DNA of 64,000 nucleotides from Patiria miniata (Eukaryota > Echinodermata > Asteroidea > Valvatida > Asterinidae): positions 31,827,315 through 31,891,314 of the forward strand of contig NW_024037069.1 in assembly GCF_015706575.1 (NCBI RefSeq), given 5' to 3'. The notes under the pieces are model-generated. The model was not told where the DNA came from. It searched no databases and saw only the letters and a list, made by a program, of their open reading frames with translations. The position numbers and the translations under genes were made by a program. Shown piece after piece: positions 1 to 11,400 of this stretch (position 1 is the first letter of the stretch; each line of letters begins with the position of its first letter).

Positions 1-333
1 ACACAAATATATTTTTTTCACCAGAAGAGTAACAAGGGGAGGGGCGGAAGGGGAAGCTCGTTCCTAATCGAGACCCTAAACCTAACCCTATCCCCAATGG
101 CCCCATTCTGAATTGAAGAGGCAAACGTAAGTTTGTCTAACTTGTTTTACTATCGTTCTTCAAGACAATTAGACCACCACTTCCTTACCCGCTGTCTCGG
201 GGCCCCACTACTCTATGTCCTTGGCTGCTCGGCAAGTTCGTGGTTGTTGTTTTAAATCTAAGTAATAACGCTGATAAATTTAGTATTTTTAATATTATTT
301 TCAGAAACTTTGACTACGAATTATAAGAATTAC
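1..333. other. Intron of the left receptor gene, no feature seen
   Basis: This sequence follows the donor of the EGF exon at 334-468. No further EGF exon is visible before the edge. A few CCTAA units near 73-92 are too few and too irregular to be telomeric. Confidence 0.5.
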
Positions 334-3300
334 GATTTCCGCATAATTCGCCACCAAAGCCAGGCGGGCAAATGCATTCTCCACTCGAATCGTCACACAC
401 TCCGCCATTGAAACAGTCTGGACATGCTCTATCGCAAGTGGGCGAATTCCATTTATGCTCTTTGCAACCTTTGAAACAAATTAAAAAGGGAAACTATAGG
501 TTAGCGGGGTTTTTTAGTTACAAACGCAGAGTTGTCGGGCAGACAACTTTTTTTATTAGACATCGCTGATTTAAGTTCTGAATGGTTTTATGTCAGAACA
601 AAGGATCACGAACATTAACCTTTCCAGGACAATGAATTACTTAGTACAAAAATGCATCTTTTAGGGTACGATAAATTACAGTATACATTTTAGGTACACG
701 TACAAGTTATTTCCGGTTTGGTGACGTCATCTGTCAATAAAGAGAAGGGAATACTGATGTACTTCATGGATAATACCTGTTTATCATTAAGTAAAAATAA
801 CGCATGGAAATATGGAAATAATAAGTATATGTAATAATAACACACAACTTCCAGTTTGATGACGTCACAGTGTTTGGAACCAAAAGGTCAACATTAAATG
901 TAACAGATGTCATTATTTGGGCTAGGAACAAAGTCATGAGACAGGGATTATACAATGGATTTAAATTAAAAACAAAATGATGATCAATGTTAACTTCTCC
1001 CAACAGTAACTTCCGGTCTGATGACGTCATGATTATGAAACCTTGCAAATTCAACTGTGATTGCTAACGGAATTAATAGGGGCAATTTGGTAAAATTTAG
1101 ATTGAGGGTTTTAAAATTGAAAAAGGTTAAGCTCTTTTTGATGTGCCGCCAGAGGGCGTCGTTTCGAGGGATGACGTCAACATTATTTTTTTGAGTGGTC
1201 GGGCACAACCCGACCACTGTCTGGAATTGTTCTTATAAATTTCTTTCTTTCTTTTTTTTCCTTTTTTTTCCGGACAATAACGCTCCACGGGTTTTCTCCT
1301 AAACGGTTAATGGTATGAACTTGTAACAGTTTTAACGTATATCGACCCTCATCCAGAGCGGTGCATATATTACTCTAACATCATGATGACGTCATCGGGT
1401 GTCATATTACAATCGATTTTCGTTTACGAAATTACCAACGTCTTTCACTTATAACTCTCGAACAAAATAATCAATCATATTCATACGTTGTAATCAGATA
1501 TAGACCATTAATTGGTAAACTTTTTTTTTTGTCGCGTACGTGAACTCGCTTGACCTTTACTTGGTCAAAAGGTAGGTGAACTTAAAATACAGACAGAAGC
1601 CTCAAAATCAAAACTAACCAAATTTCTTCCAAAAGATTTACGGGATTATGATAAAACCTGGTATGAACTAATTTAAACAAAATCTAACGTCGTCGTGACG
1701 TCATCAGGTATAACATTGCAAGCAATTTAAGGGCCAAATTTACAGTGAAAATAGTTTCAGCTCAGTATTATCTTTAGAATTAAATAGAGTATCGTGTTCG
1801 TTTTTGCCTGAGGTTGTAAATGATGCCTCGGGCAACGATTCTTATTCCCGCACAAAACCACTTGACCTTCACTTCCGATGTTACCGGAAGTGAAATAAAA
1901 ATTGAATTTACTCGGAAGCGGAAGCTCTTAACTATAAGCAAATAAATCATGGAAGTGTTTAGAACGGAATAAAGGACACAAAAATAGCATTATGACGTCA
2001 TCATTTGAAAGAGCGCTCTCTGCTGTCGGTACATCAAATAGAATTTGAAAATGATAATTTTTTTTTACATTCTATCATTTCATCCCTGTCATGAGTTTGT
2101 AGCCCAAATAATGATATCCGTTACAATGTAGACCTTTGGATCTTTAATGCTGTGACGTCATCAAACAGGTCAGGTGTTATTACACTTATTTTTTTCCATA
2201 TTTCCATACATTATGTTAACTTCATAATGAACATGTGTCCTCTCCGAACTAAATAAGTATTCACTTTCCCTTTTTGGACTGATGATGCCATCAAACCAGA
2301 AAGTAACTTGCACGTGTACATCATAAAATGTTTACTGAAATTTGATACATTTTTGTTTAAAACAAAATCATTGGTAGCACTAGAAAGGTTAAATTTTCGT
2401 GATCCTTTGTTCTGACATAAAATTATTCATAACTTAAGCTGTGTCTAATGAAATAGTTGTCGGCTCGACCACTCTACGTTTGTTTACAAACGCCTTGTCC
2501 TCTAGTTTGTGTTTGGCATTCCTCACTTAACACTTCCACACTGTATTTGTCAGTAGTAAAATTCTTCCGTTTTCGAGTTAGATTCAATTTCTATTGCACT
2601 TCCGCTAATACGTACACTGGAAGTGAAGGTCAAAGCGGTTTTGTGCCCGGGAAGAATAAATGTTGCTCAAGGCATCGTCTACATCCTCAAGAAAAAAAAA
2701 TAATGAACAAGAAAATCGTTGTAGTTTAAGAGATATAGCTCAAAATATTTTGTCAACTTGTTCCCTTAAATCGCTTGATATTTGATACCTGATGACATCA
2801 GGATGACGTAACAAAATGTAAAACATCTTCGTTACATGGTACAAGTTCACACTAGGCTTTATGATCATTCCGTTTACCGTTCGAAAGAAATTCTGCTTTG
2901 TTTTGATTTCTGGCTGATGTCTCCATTTCGAGTTCACCCAACTTTGACCTTCCGGTAGGCCCGGAAGTAAAGGTCAGGCTACTTCACGTACACAAAAAAA
3001 TGTTTAACAATTAATGGTCTATCTGATTACAAAAAAAAATCATTGATTATTTTGTTCAAAAGTTATAGGTGAAAGAAGTTGGTCATTATTTCAGCTAAAA
3101 TCGCTTGTAATTTGACACCCGATGACGTCTTCATGACGTCAGAGTAATATTCGCCACTAGGGATGAGGGTCGATACGTGTTGAAAGTTCCCAATCAAGTG
3201 GGCCCTGACTAAAGGCTATTGTTAAACAGGCTACTCAAACTTCAATCCCAATTGCATCAACCATACCTCTGACAATCAACCGCATGAGTGCCTGGTCTCC

Positions 3301-6300
3301 TTGTTTACGTTCCCCGGCAAAATGAACCTCATAGATCCCTGTGTGTAAGATAGTGGCACTAATGAAATCAAAGTAAACACTGTCGCTTCTATCCCGAAAG
3401 ACATCACCGCCATCCTTTCTCCACCGAGTGTAGTTAAGGGCTGGGTTTGTTGCAGTGACGGTCAGATTGACTGGATCTCCCAGGTTTACCGTCTGACTCA
3501 CTTGGGTAGGCAGGAAGTCAGCTGTATTGTAAACAAGTGCGAGTGGACAATAAGCTTTGGTGGAAAATGTGACGCCGATGGCGCATAAGAAACACCATAC
3601 AACCTAAACTAGTACTGTAATGATTGTGTAAACGAGTAATATTGATTGGCAAAGAACAATAGGTAAGTTAGCCAACAGAGAGATTGCTGGCATGTTAATC
3701 TCCTTTCATCCTCTTTGCTGCAAATTGGACCACATTGACATATCATCACATATCATCACATATCATCAAATTTTGACATATCATCACTCTGGATGTAGGT
3801 GTCCAACTAATGAGATAGGGAAACAGCATTGTGTTGAGAAATAATTATTCTTAAGCACATATATATGAGTTACTATTATTCTCTAAATGTATCATTATTT
3901 TTTATACACACTGTATAAGATACAGGCATTAGTATTTCAAGAGATTCACCTGTGCGATATCAGGACTCACATGCACAACCCACACGCGTTTGAATTAACT
4001 TTTATTAAAACAATAAATAATCATTAATGACGACCAGCGCTCTAACATGCAGTTCGACATTTGAAGAAAAAAAAACCCAGAAAATTGTACCCTACATTCT
4101 TTCTCGAGATAATTAGCCAGAGATCATAGTTTTCAAGGTATTGTGTCAACGATCTTTCAAATTTCATTTTAGAAACGCGTTTTGGAGCCCAAGATTGAGC
4201 GACGCGCGACGGCTGGGATTGTGCGAATAATGCATTGTAAAACATATCCTGAAATTTCACGCACATTGCAAATTCCGGTACTTTAACTTTGCAAAGATTG
4301 GTGGTAAGTAAGGCCTACAAGAGATGGACCAAATAATATTCATACAATCAGAACAGAACCGCTGTACGTTTGCACGGTTTACCTTTATTTTAAGAGGCTT
4401 GTATCCTTAAATTGTAAATTTGATTTCAGACTCCATTTTGTGGTCTTCCTTTTGCATTCACCTTTTAGGTACAAATCACAACGATGATTTTGGGGTCTTG
4501 TTTTTTTTCACAAAATCTGGGGGTTGATCATTTAGCCTATCCTCCCCATTTCCGGGAATAAAAACGCATTCCGAGGGCAGATAGGGGGGAGGCAAAGGGG
4601 GCCATGCCCCCCCCCCAAAAAGCACCCCCCAAAAACAAACAAACAAACAAAACGAAAACATTTTTTTCAAGTGGCGTCGCAATAAAAAGAAAAGGCAGGC
4701 ACTGCGTACACCACCACCTTTTCCTCCAAAAGATTTGGTTAAAGTGGTCAGAAATAGCCTCAGATCGCACCACAGAGCATCTAGAATCCAAACATTTGTC
4801 GAGCCCCGAACCCCATGCCGTCGTTTTTGGGACCCACTTTTTGGGCGACCAAATTTCCCCCCACCCCCCAAAAAAAATGTGTTCTGGATCCGCCCTTGAA
4901 GGATTTCTGGTGTGCCGCTCGGGCGCACTCCGGCTGGTCATTAATTCATCTTTTTATTGTCTATTATACATGTAATTAACACACAAAAAACCGACTTTTC
5001 TATAATTTGAACCACCCCTCTGTATTCTTTGCATTGATGATGGTGTACTACCCCGATGAATAAACCTACCTGTTTTGCTTATGATGACGGTGCCAATGTT
5101 GACTTTTCCACTTCCTGCTATCATAGCATTACAGGCAAAGGCTCCAATCCTTGTCGTCCTTCCAGCCTTTGGCAATCGAAGAATAGAGATCTCACCTCCC
5201 TCTGATGACGAGCGTGGGTCCGAACGGTGGTATGTTGGTAGCCCTAACCTGTTATCTTTATCATCGACGGTTGTGTCCGTGAAGGTTGTTCGAGCGAAGG
5301 ACAGCGCAGCATCACCACCATGTAGATAGGCTGCGATGTAGGTGTCTTCACTGCCGATATCAATACGAGGCTTGGTGATACAGGTGAAATCAACGATCGC
5401 TGAAACACCTGAAAAGCAATAGTGTTTTGTACCATGTTTGTACATAACAAAATGTATATCTAATCGGAGAATCCAGACACTAACCACAGGGAGCGGATCT
5501 ATAGCTTTCAGGAAACAGGGCGGGGTAGGGGGTGGTTGATAATTATGAAGGGGGTGGTGGTGTTGAGTGAAGGCGTAGTGCACGTTTTGCTATGGCCCGG
5601 GTCAGGCCCAAGGAAAATGTTGAAATCTACGATGCTTTCTCTTATTCTAAGGCAATTTGAGATTAAATTTAGGAATTTTAACATTCTATTTAGTATTTTA
5701 GCCCCATTGTATCATAGCATTAGCCAGCGGCTGAACGGGGGTGTAACCCGTGTACCCCCCCCCCCCCCCATCCGTTCCTGATCCAACACCTGCTGCTAAA
5801 ACAACACCAGGAAAAATCGGAATCTAATACCTTGTGCCGACTTTTTTTTACAAATAGTTTCGGTGGTAGCAATTTCTTTCTGGCACGCGGAAATTTCTCG
5901 TTCCACATTGTCGTCCGGAATGTGCTCCGTCTCCTAAGCTCTCAAAACACGTTTATCATGGTACGACTAAGACGGTTGGAAAGATCGTTATCCAAATTTA
6001 TAGGCGTTCATAATTATTTTGAAAGTACCCTTTCACGCTTTCGACATATGGATACAAAACGGTGATCCTTAAAAATCGAGAGGTTAGAGAACTAGCTGTC
6101 ACTCCATGTCACACGTCTTTTTTACAAAGAAAAGCTTAAGAAACGCGAGTGCGCCGAGGATCACTCCGTCTGAAACTAGCGTGGGAGGGACGTGATGTGC
6201 ACATAAAGCATCGCCAGTATAGGATATTGACAATTTGACTCTAAATTCATTGGCTTTCATACACTGCTATGAACCTCATAGGAAATGCAATTCGTTGCTC

Positions 6301-6796
6301 CCGCATCCCGCATCAGATGAAAACAAGCGAGCTTTTTTTAAACATTTTCGTGGTACATTTCAGACTCTGTGTGGATTTTTCTGTAGGCTATGGACAATGA
6401 GTCTATGACTGGTAAACATTATGAAGCGTCAACATTTTACCTCAACAACGAAATTACTTCGGTTAGCAAATCAAAATTGGTGAATGAACATAATACAGGC
6501 CCTATCAATATGCCTCTACCGTTTTTATTTTTCATAATCAAGGTGATTTTTTTTTGTCACGAATACTTCCACAAAGGCTGGTAATGGCAAGTTATAAAAA
6601 ACATATTTTAATGGCTTAACGGTTGAAGTACGGAATAATAGTTGGGTTTTTTTAATATGTAAAAGCGGCTTCACTTTTGTTTTATAGAAGGGCTTAGAAA
6701 GTCAGTCGCCAAGAAACATTTACAGGGAAACTCGGACCTACCTGTGAACAGTCCCATCAGAAGAAACAAAAGGATGAAGTGAAGACGGTCCTCCAT
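334..6796 (-). CDS. Tie-like receptor gene, N-terminal part (leaves the window on the left)
   Basis: Four exons read on the minus strand: 6742-6796 (signal peptide, MEDRLHFILLFLLMGLFT), 5070-5408 (Ig-like, 113 codons), 3267-3521 (Ig-like, 85 codons) and 334-468 (EGF-like, 45 codons). Every join is phase 1 with AG acceptors and GT donors, giving 784 coding bases. The second Ig ends in MRLIVRG and the EGF has [12 protein letters not shown] and CICPPGFGG, the layout of the Tie Ig2-EGF1 border. Exon order and sequence match the start of the large receptor phosphatase at 16960-53267, so the two are tandem paralogues. The start is the only ATG in good context before a hydrophobic stretch, and it aligns with the paralogue's start. 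EGF2, EGF3 and everything beyond lie off the left edge, so kinase, phosphatase or secreted form cannot be decided. Its 135-bp EGF exon has a slightly weaker donor (GTAATT) than its paralogue. Confidence 0.85.
565..3150. repeat. Large degenerate inverted repeat with nine TGACGTCA palindromes
   Basis: The sequence lies in the intron between the Ig2 and EGF1 exons of the left gene. Ends near 575-760 and 2270-2440 are inverted copies; both contain AACAAAGGATCACGA or its complement. Inside, an ACTTCCGGTTTGATGACGTCAT-like unit recurs. The exact octamer TGACGTCA occurs at 722, 860, 1022, 1172, 1387, 1696, 1993, 2153 and 3134. Short hairpins of the type CACTTCCG...CGGAAGTG are also present near 1870, 2600 and 2950. 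This looks like a mobile element with internal subterminal repeats. No transposase reading frame is visible. Confidence 0.6.
3736..3786. repeat. Short tandem repeat, CATATCATCA units
   Basis: Five imperfect copies of a 10-bp unit (CATATCATCA) lie side by side in the intron between the two Ig exons of the left gene. Confidence 0.6.
4572..4898. mobile_element. hAT-like MITE, degraded copy
   Basis: The right end CTGGATCCGCCCTTG (4884-4898) and the internal sequence match the well-preserved element at 8318-8637, including the segment with CTAGAATCC and GATCGCACCACA. The left terminal repeat is eroded. The long open frames across this stretch are translations of the element's C and G runs and are not genes. 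It lies in an intron of the left receptor gene. Confidence 0.6.
5409..6741. other. First intron of the left receptor gene
   Basis: This 1.3-kb intron separates the signal peptide exon from the first Ig exon. Apart from a C-run of about 14 at 5756-5770, I see no repeat pair, coding exon or RNA gene. Confidence 0.5.
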
Positions 6797-7702
6797 GACG
6801 ACCAAACTCCTCCAACGACTGAGCAACTGATTCTCTCGTGACATACAATTAATTAAACGTGTTTGTATACGAATGAGGAACTTGAGGTTAAAATATTAAA
6901 GGAAGTGATGGAGATCGTTTCTGCATTTCCCCCGACGTATTGGCAATGAAATCATAATGATCTGCAAAATGAATGCTGATTTGTTGATTCTTGAAATATT
7001 GGCTATTTCCTGCCAGACCCATTATTATATCCGGAATATGACAAGATCCTTATTTTCTTCGTCGACCACAATAGCTGTCATTATTCCTCTTTGTACTTGA
7101 GGAAGGAATAAACTTATAAAATAGGCCTACATGTTTGTTCCATCAGTTACCACAAGATGAATTCCTTTTTTTTCCAAAGAATCTTTTACCACATATTTGA
7201 TTTTACGCTGATAAAACTTTGATTTGCAAGTACCATCAGTGTTTTCCTTTACTCTTCATTGCTTCCTATTGTCCGAGTGGATCAATGCAACGGCGCAGTA
7301 TTGTGTCAAGTGTGTTTAATGTTCGAATTTGAAGGTTAAATACAAATCTTCAAAAATACTTTTGAGATCAGTAAAACTTATACTTCTGAGTTGAAAGAAC
7401 TTCAGTGAATCAGTAAAACAAGAGAGAAATTTCATTTCAATGAAAATACTGCATCAACGAACAGTGTGTTAAGTTGTTCGTTTAAATTTAATGGGAAAAA
7501 GCGCATTATCGATTCATACAGGCTGCCTCGTGCTGATCAGAAAAATGTAGCTCAGACCGGACATTATAGACAGGGAAGGAAATAATTTTTAAATTGCTCC
7601 ATTTTGATCGGAGATAGATAACACATTTATGTTGGTTTTTTTTTTCTGGTGCCATCAGGCCTCGCTCATGAATAAAACATAATTTTGAACTATTTACCCT
7701 AA
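6797..7702 (-). promoter_or_regulatory. Conserved 5' flank of the left receptor gene
   Basis: This region lies directly upstream of the ATG at 6796 and is strongly similar to the flank of the large receptor (53268-54181). It should hold the 5' UTR and promoter. I see no clear TATA box or initiator, so the regulatory role is inferred only from position and duplication. Confidence 0.35.
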
Positions 7703-8068
7703 GGCCAAAAAAAAAAGTCTCCGGTTTCTGGTATGGAGCTTGCCCAAAAAGTGGTGCGGCGACTTTTTTTTTTTTACCTGATTTGTTTTGCCTCAAATGT
7801 CGGCTGATGACTGCAAATGGTGCCCGACTAAACTTTAGTGCAAATATATGGAAGTCCAGAGAGGCCACATAAAGCTTATTCTGGATCATTACCCCATCCA
7901 AAAACACGTTAAAATTGTGCAGCAGCATGACTGCAGTCAAACCAGTGAGTTTGGCAGTTTTGAGACATCATCTTTCATTGAAAAAAAAACCCCTTTTTCA
8001 TTTTGCCGACGCGCATGGCTACGGCGACGCGCGCTCATACCAAAAACCGGAGACTTTTTTTTTTGGCC
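7703..8068. mobile_element. PIF/Harbinger-like MITE with TAA target duplication
   Basis: The 366-bp foldback has ends GGCCAAAAAAAAAAGTCTCC and its complement GGAGACTTTTTTTTTTGGCC. TAA flanks both sides (7700-7702 and 8069-8071). The paralogous site at 54179-54181 is empty and holds a single TAA, so both borders are exact. The 3-bp TAA duplication and GGCC ends fit PIF/Harbinger non-autonomous elements. No transposase is present. Confidence 0.85.
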
Positions 8069-8317
8069 TAAGCGCAAGGGATGAACTACATAGTTCTCGC
8101 CGTCATTCATTAAATGCATATAAACTGTCTTATATTTATGTATTATAACCTTTTTTATTTGGTTGTTCGTTATTATCTAGCATAATCGGTGGTTAATAAG
8201 CCATGATAGCTGTGTTATCTCTCTAGTCTCAGATTTGAATTAGAAAAGTGGAGTGAGGACATTTTAGTTTGAGAAGTCTTTGGGGAAGTCCTGCAGGCTG
8301 CAGATTGTTTCTGCGGG

Positions 8318-8637
8318 CAAAGGCGAATCCAGGGGGAGGGCCAAAGGGGGCCATGGCCCCCCCCCAAAAAAAAAACGAAACCATTTTTTTTTAATGTGAC
8401 ATCGCAATAAAGGCAGGCAATGAGCACACCACTATCTTTTCCTCAAAAAAACATTGGTTAAAGTGGTCAGCAATTGCCTCGGATCGCACCACAAAGCATC
8501 TAGAATCCAAAAAAACTTCGGGGCCCTAATTTTCGGGGCTCCGAACCCCACGCCGTAATTTTTTTGACCCACTTTTTGGGGGGGCCAACATTTTTTTGGC
8601 CCCCCCCCCCAAAAAAAGTGTTCTGGATCCGCCCTTG
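8318..8637. mobile_element. hAT-like MITE with 8-bp target duplication
   Basis: The ends are CAAAGGCGAATCCAG and CTGGATCCGCCCTTG, a 15-bp terminal inverted repeat typical of hAT elements. It is flanked by TCTGCGGG (8310-8317) and TCTGTGGG (8638-8645). The paralogous segment at 54418-54425 has one TCTGCGGG and no insert. The 320-bp body contains long G and C runs and no gene. Confidence 0.85.
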
Positions 8638-8699
8638 TCTGTGGGGGAGGGGGGGGGGGGAACCATAGATAAATGACCTTTCTCCATGGTCAGACATAA

Positions 8700-10150
8700 T
8701 GTGACCTTTATATTGTGACAAAAATCAGCTTTTCCTTTAAATAATCTTTCCGTACTAGAGAATAGTCTGGTTTCCTTAACATGAATCTCGGACTACAGAA
8801 TGGAGATGCAACTTGTTGATTTTAGGCCATTTTCAGCCCTCAAATCCAACTTTATTCACCTACTAGACTTACCAAATATTCGTAGTATTTATAGAATAAT
8901 TCCACAATGATGTGAAGAAGCCATTAACTTTGCTTTACACTGTTGTTTCTTCCAGGTACTTATGCAAGTTTTATAACGTTCAAGGCACTTGACGTATGTG
9001 CACAGTGTTATTGAATGCACCCATTGTTTGTGTGTTATTGACTTTTGTACACAGGTTAATGATGTACTTAACTAATGCAGAGATGTTATCATCAGGGTTG
9101 GTGACTCGTTTTGCATACGCGATACGCGCTACGCGCACTTTTAGCCTATTGGAACGCGCGCGCTCACCGCGACCCGGCCCAGATTCAGCCCTGCCAAAAG
9201 TGCATAAAAGGCGAGCTGGAACAGCAATCGAGCGCTCATCTGTTCGCCTCCAGAACAAGCCCTGTGGGAAGAACAAAACGGATGTCAGGATTCGGAAGAA
9301 GAAGAGGAATGAGAAGAAGGAACAAGCAAGAGGGAACAAGCAAGAAGATGAAGAAACAAGCAAGAGGAATGGAAGAAGTGGTCAGAGGAAGAAGATAAGA
9401 AGAGACGAAGCACGAAGAAGAAGAATGCCGATGTCCACAGGGAAAAGGAAGGCACGGCCAACGACAGCCCATGCATTATGCGCCGTGTACATGTACATCA
9501 TGTATGCAACGCAATGTGCGCTCCTTAATTAGACTTGCTATCAGTCCAATTTGCGCACTGTGTTTAAGCGGCAGCACTTAAAATTTGCGTATGCAAACTA
9601 AAGTGACCCAATCTGATGAAGTATTTAATTCTTATTATTTGATGGTGACAAGTTTGATTGTGAATTATAGCCACTTGTCTCTGCTGCCTGACTGATTTAT
9701 GTCAGTTATTGTCTTTTTTAAGTAATCTGCCTCAGAATAAAGGTTTAGGGCAAGACTTTAGGCCAGACTCTTAGGCAAGACTTTAGGGTCAGACTTTATA
9801 GGGAAAGACTTAAGAGCCAGACTTTAGGCCTATAGGACAGACTCAAATTATATTGCCTCCTCCACCCCAGCCTTCCCTTTTCTATTGCGTTTGCGCGCCA
9901 AGTTATAGTCAAACCCCTCCCCTTACCCTTTCCCTATCCATAAAGTCATCGAGGCCTTGAAGAAAGCTACGCTACCAGACGAACTTCACTTGGGTCAGGT
10001 TGACGTCCTGAGGTTGTGACGGCGCCCTCAACGCTGGTCCCGGTCAAGCACTAGCTCAGCCATTCATCACCGATTTCTCCTGGTTATTAATCCCGGCGGG
10101 TTTTTAGGGATTCGTTGTACCCCTGGGTATATCGAGCCCCAGATTCCCGT
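8700..10150. other. Extra 1.4 kb in the left duplicate, function unknown
   Basis: This sequence is absent from the right copy of the duplication (junction near 54457). It contains a CG-rich part (9110-9260) with a TATA-like GCATAAAAGG at about 9200, followed by purine-rich AAGAAG repeats (9290-9430). It could be a solo LTR or another insertion, or the right copy may have lost it. Open frames here are very rich in Arg and Lys because of the AAGA repeats and look spurious. Confidence 0.35.
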
Positions 10151-10249
10151 TATAATATCATCTGAAGACACTTGTGACGGAGACAAATTACATCGCAGAT
10201 AATCGGCGACCGTCTGTGACTCTATGCATATTGCAAATTCTCGGGAACA

Positions 10250-10387
10250 TCAACTGCGGTCACCACGTCCTGCACGATGACTAATAGACTTTCCAGGGTT
10301 AGCACCTAACGTAGTCTGTTGGCTGAGATGAAGCTTCTCGGTCTGGCAAGACTCCAAAAGGGCGACAAAGATGAAATTGTACTGATC
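10250..10387 (-). pseudogene. Orphan terminal exon of a tyrosine phosphatase gene
   Basis: The 138-bp exon has an intact acceptor and reads [18 protein letters not shown], ending in ...RGDRS and a stop. It is nearly identical to the last exon of the phosphatase gene at 54554-59665. The preceding exon, which would carry the catalytic P-loop, is missing: upstream sequence is replaced from 10748 on by a foldback element. It is therefore a duplication remnant without a promoter or catalytic core. Its reading frame is still open, which suggests a recent origin or use as an alternative 3' exon. Confidence 0.8.
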
Positions 10388-10769
10388 CTATAATAATCCA
10401 AAAGTTGACAGAAAGCTTAAGGACAAATAAAATTCTATATAATCCGGTAAGGACACTGAAATTGAAAATATTGGGAACATCTCGATCAACTCAAATATTT
10501 GATTCTTTGGGAAGTAAAAAAAAATAGTGTCATAATGTACAACACAAGGAAGTAAGCATTTTAATAACAAGAAACCCCCTCAAAAATAAAAATTAAATAA
10601 CATGAAGAAACAAGGGAGATGATCGCGAGAGTGGACGAGGATGTTCAAATGTTTGCAAATTATTTCGATTTTCGCAATTAAAAGTTCATTAACCACAAGT
10701 TTCACCTCTACACAGAAAAAAAGCCCGCTAATGTGCATATAGCTGGACGCTAACAAAATGTATTAATAA

Positions 10770-11343
10770 GGGAATAACTGTGTGAGGAGCCGGTCTTCAC
10801 TGCATGATAATGACCGCGGGTTTGGGGGTGACCGCCGTTAATGGACCTCGACTTCATCTCGGTCCATTAACAGCGGTCACCTCCAAACCCGGTCATTATC
10901 ACGCAGTGAAGACCGGATCCTCACACTGTTATTCCCATTAATAAATACCTTTTTAACGAAATAAACAGTTAAAGTGCTCGAATTTTGGGACTTTCTTACG
11001 GCGATATTTCCAGACATTTTTGTGTTCATGTTCATGGGACATATTTTAACTGATGCGTGGTACCCCGTCTCTTCAATAAGCGTTGTTATATACACCACAG
11101 CCGGGCCCAGGCTGCGCTGGACAACGTCTTCATTGCGTACGCGTACGACGTCCAGGACTTGGACTTCTGCTGCCGTAGCGAAACAAATTACAACAATGTT
11201 TTCATATTTTTACCTGATGGAGGAAGCTGAAATTTCGTTTACACATTCCTTGTGTCCAGAATTACAAAGATGCTTGGTTTAGGAAAGGTAAATATGTCGA
11301 TGGGCGAAGTGTTTAATGAAAATAAATCGTAGATCTACGCTTT
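10770..11343. mobile_element. Foldback element with GGGAATAAC hairpin (copy A)
   Basis: A hairpin of about 175 bp (10770-10940) starts with GGGAATAAC, ends with GTTATTCCC and contains GTGAGGAGCCGGTCTTCACTGC in both orientations. A unique part of about 400 bp follows (ATTAATAAATACC ... GGTAAATATGTCGATGGGCG). Related copies are at 25487-26330 (inverted) and 48741-51386. I see no coding capacity. The insertion or recombination point coincides with the end of the segmental duplication. Confidence 0.75.
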
Positions 11344-11400
11344 AACAAGCAGTCACAATCGGCGGTGTATTTCCTCCCTTAGCCTTGAGGTCGCTCTTAG

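Larger units (their letters stand above)
6730..10747. repeat. Segmental duplication, left copy
   Basis: Three blocks (about 6730-7702, 8069-8317 and 10150-10747) align in order and orientation with 53205-55065. They carry the signal peptide exon of the left receptor, its 5' flank and the terminal exon of a phosphatase gene. The left copy is longer because it contains a PIF-like MITE (7703-8068), a hAT-like MITE (8318-8637) and about 1.4 kb of extra sequence (about 8700-10150). Homology stops at 10747, where a foldback element begins. Confidence 0.85.

Noticed and set aside
73..95. Telomere-like CCTAA units
   Set aside because: Only three or four irregular units in an intron.
4476..4941. Overlapping frames of 120-150 codons on both strands
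   Set aside because: They coincide with the hAT-like MITE and its C/G runs.
8996..9532. 178-codon plus-strand frame rich in Arg and Lys
   Set aside because: Created by AAGAAG purine repeats; no domain, and the segment is absent from the paralogous copy.
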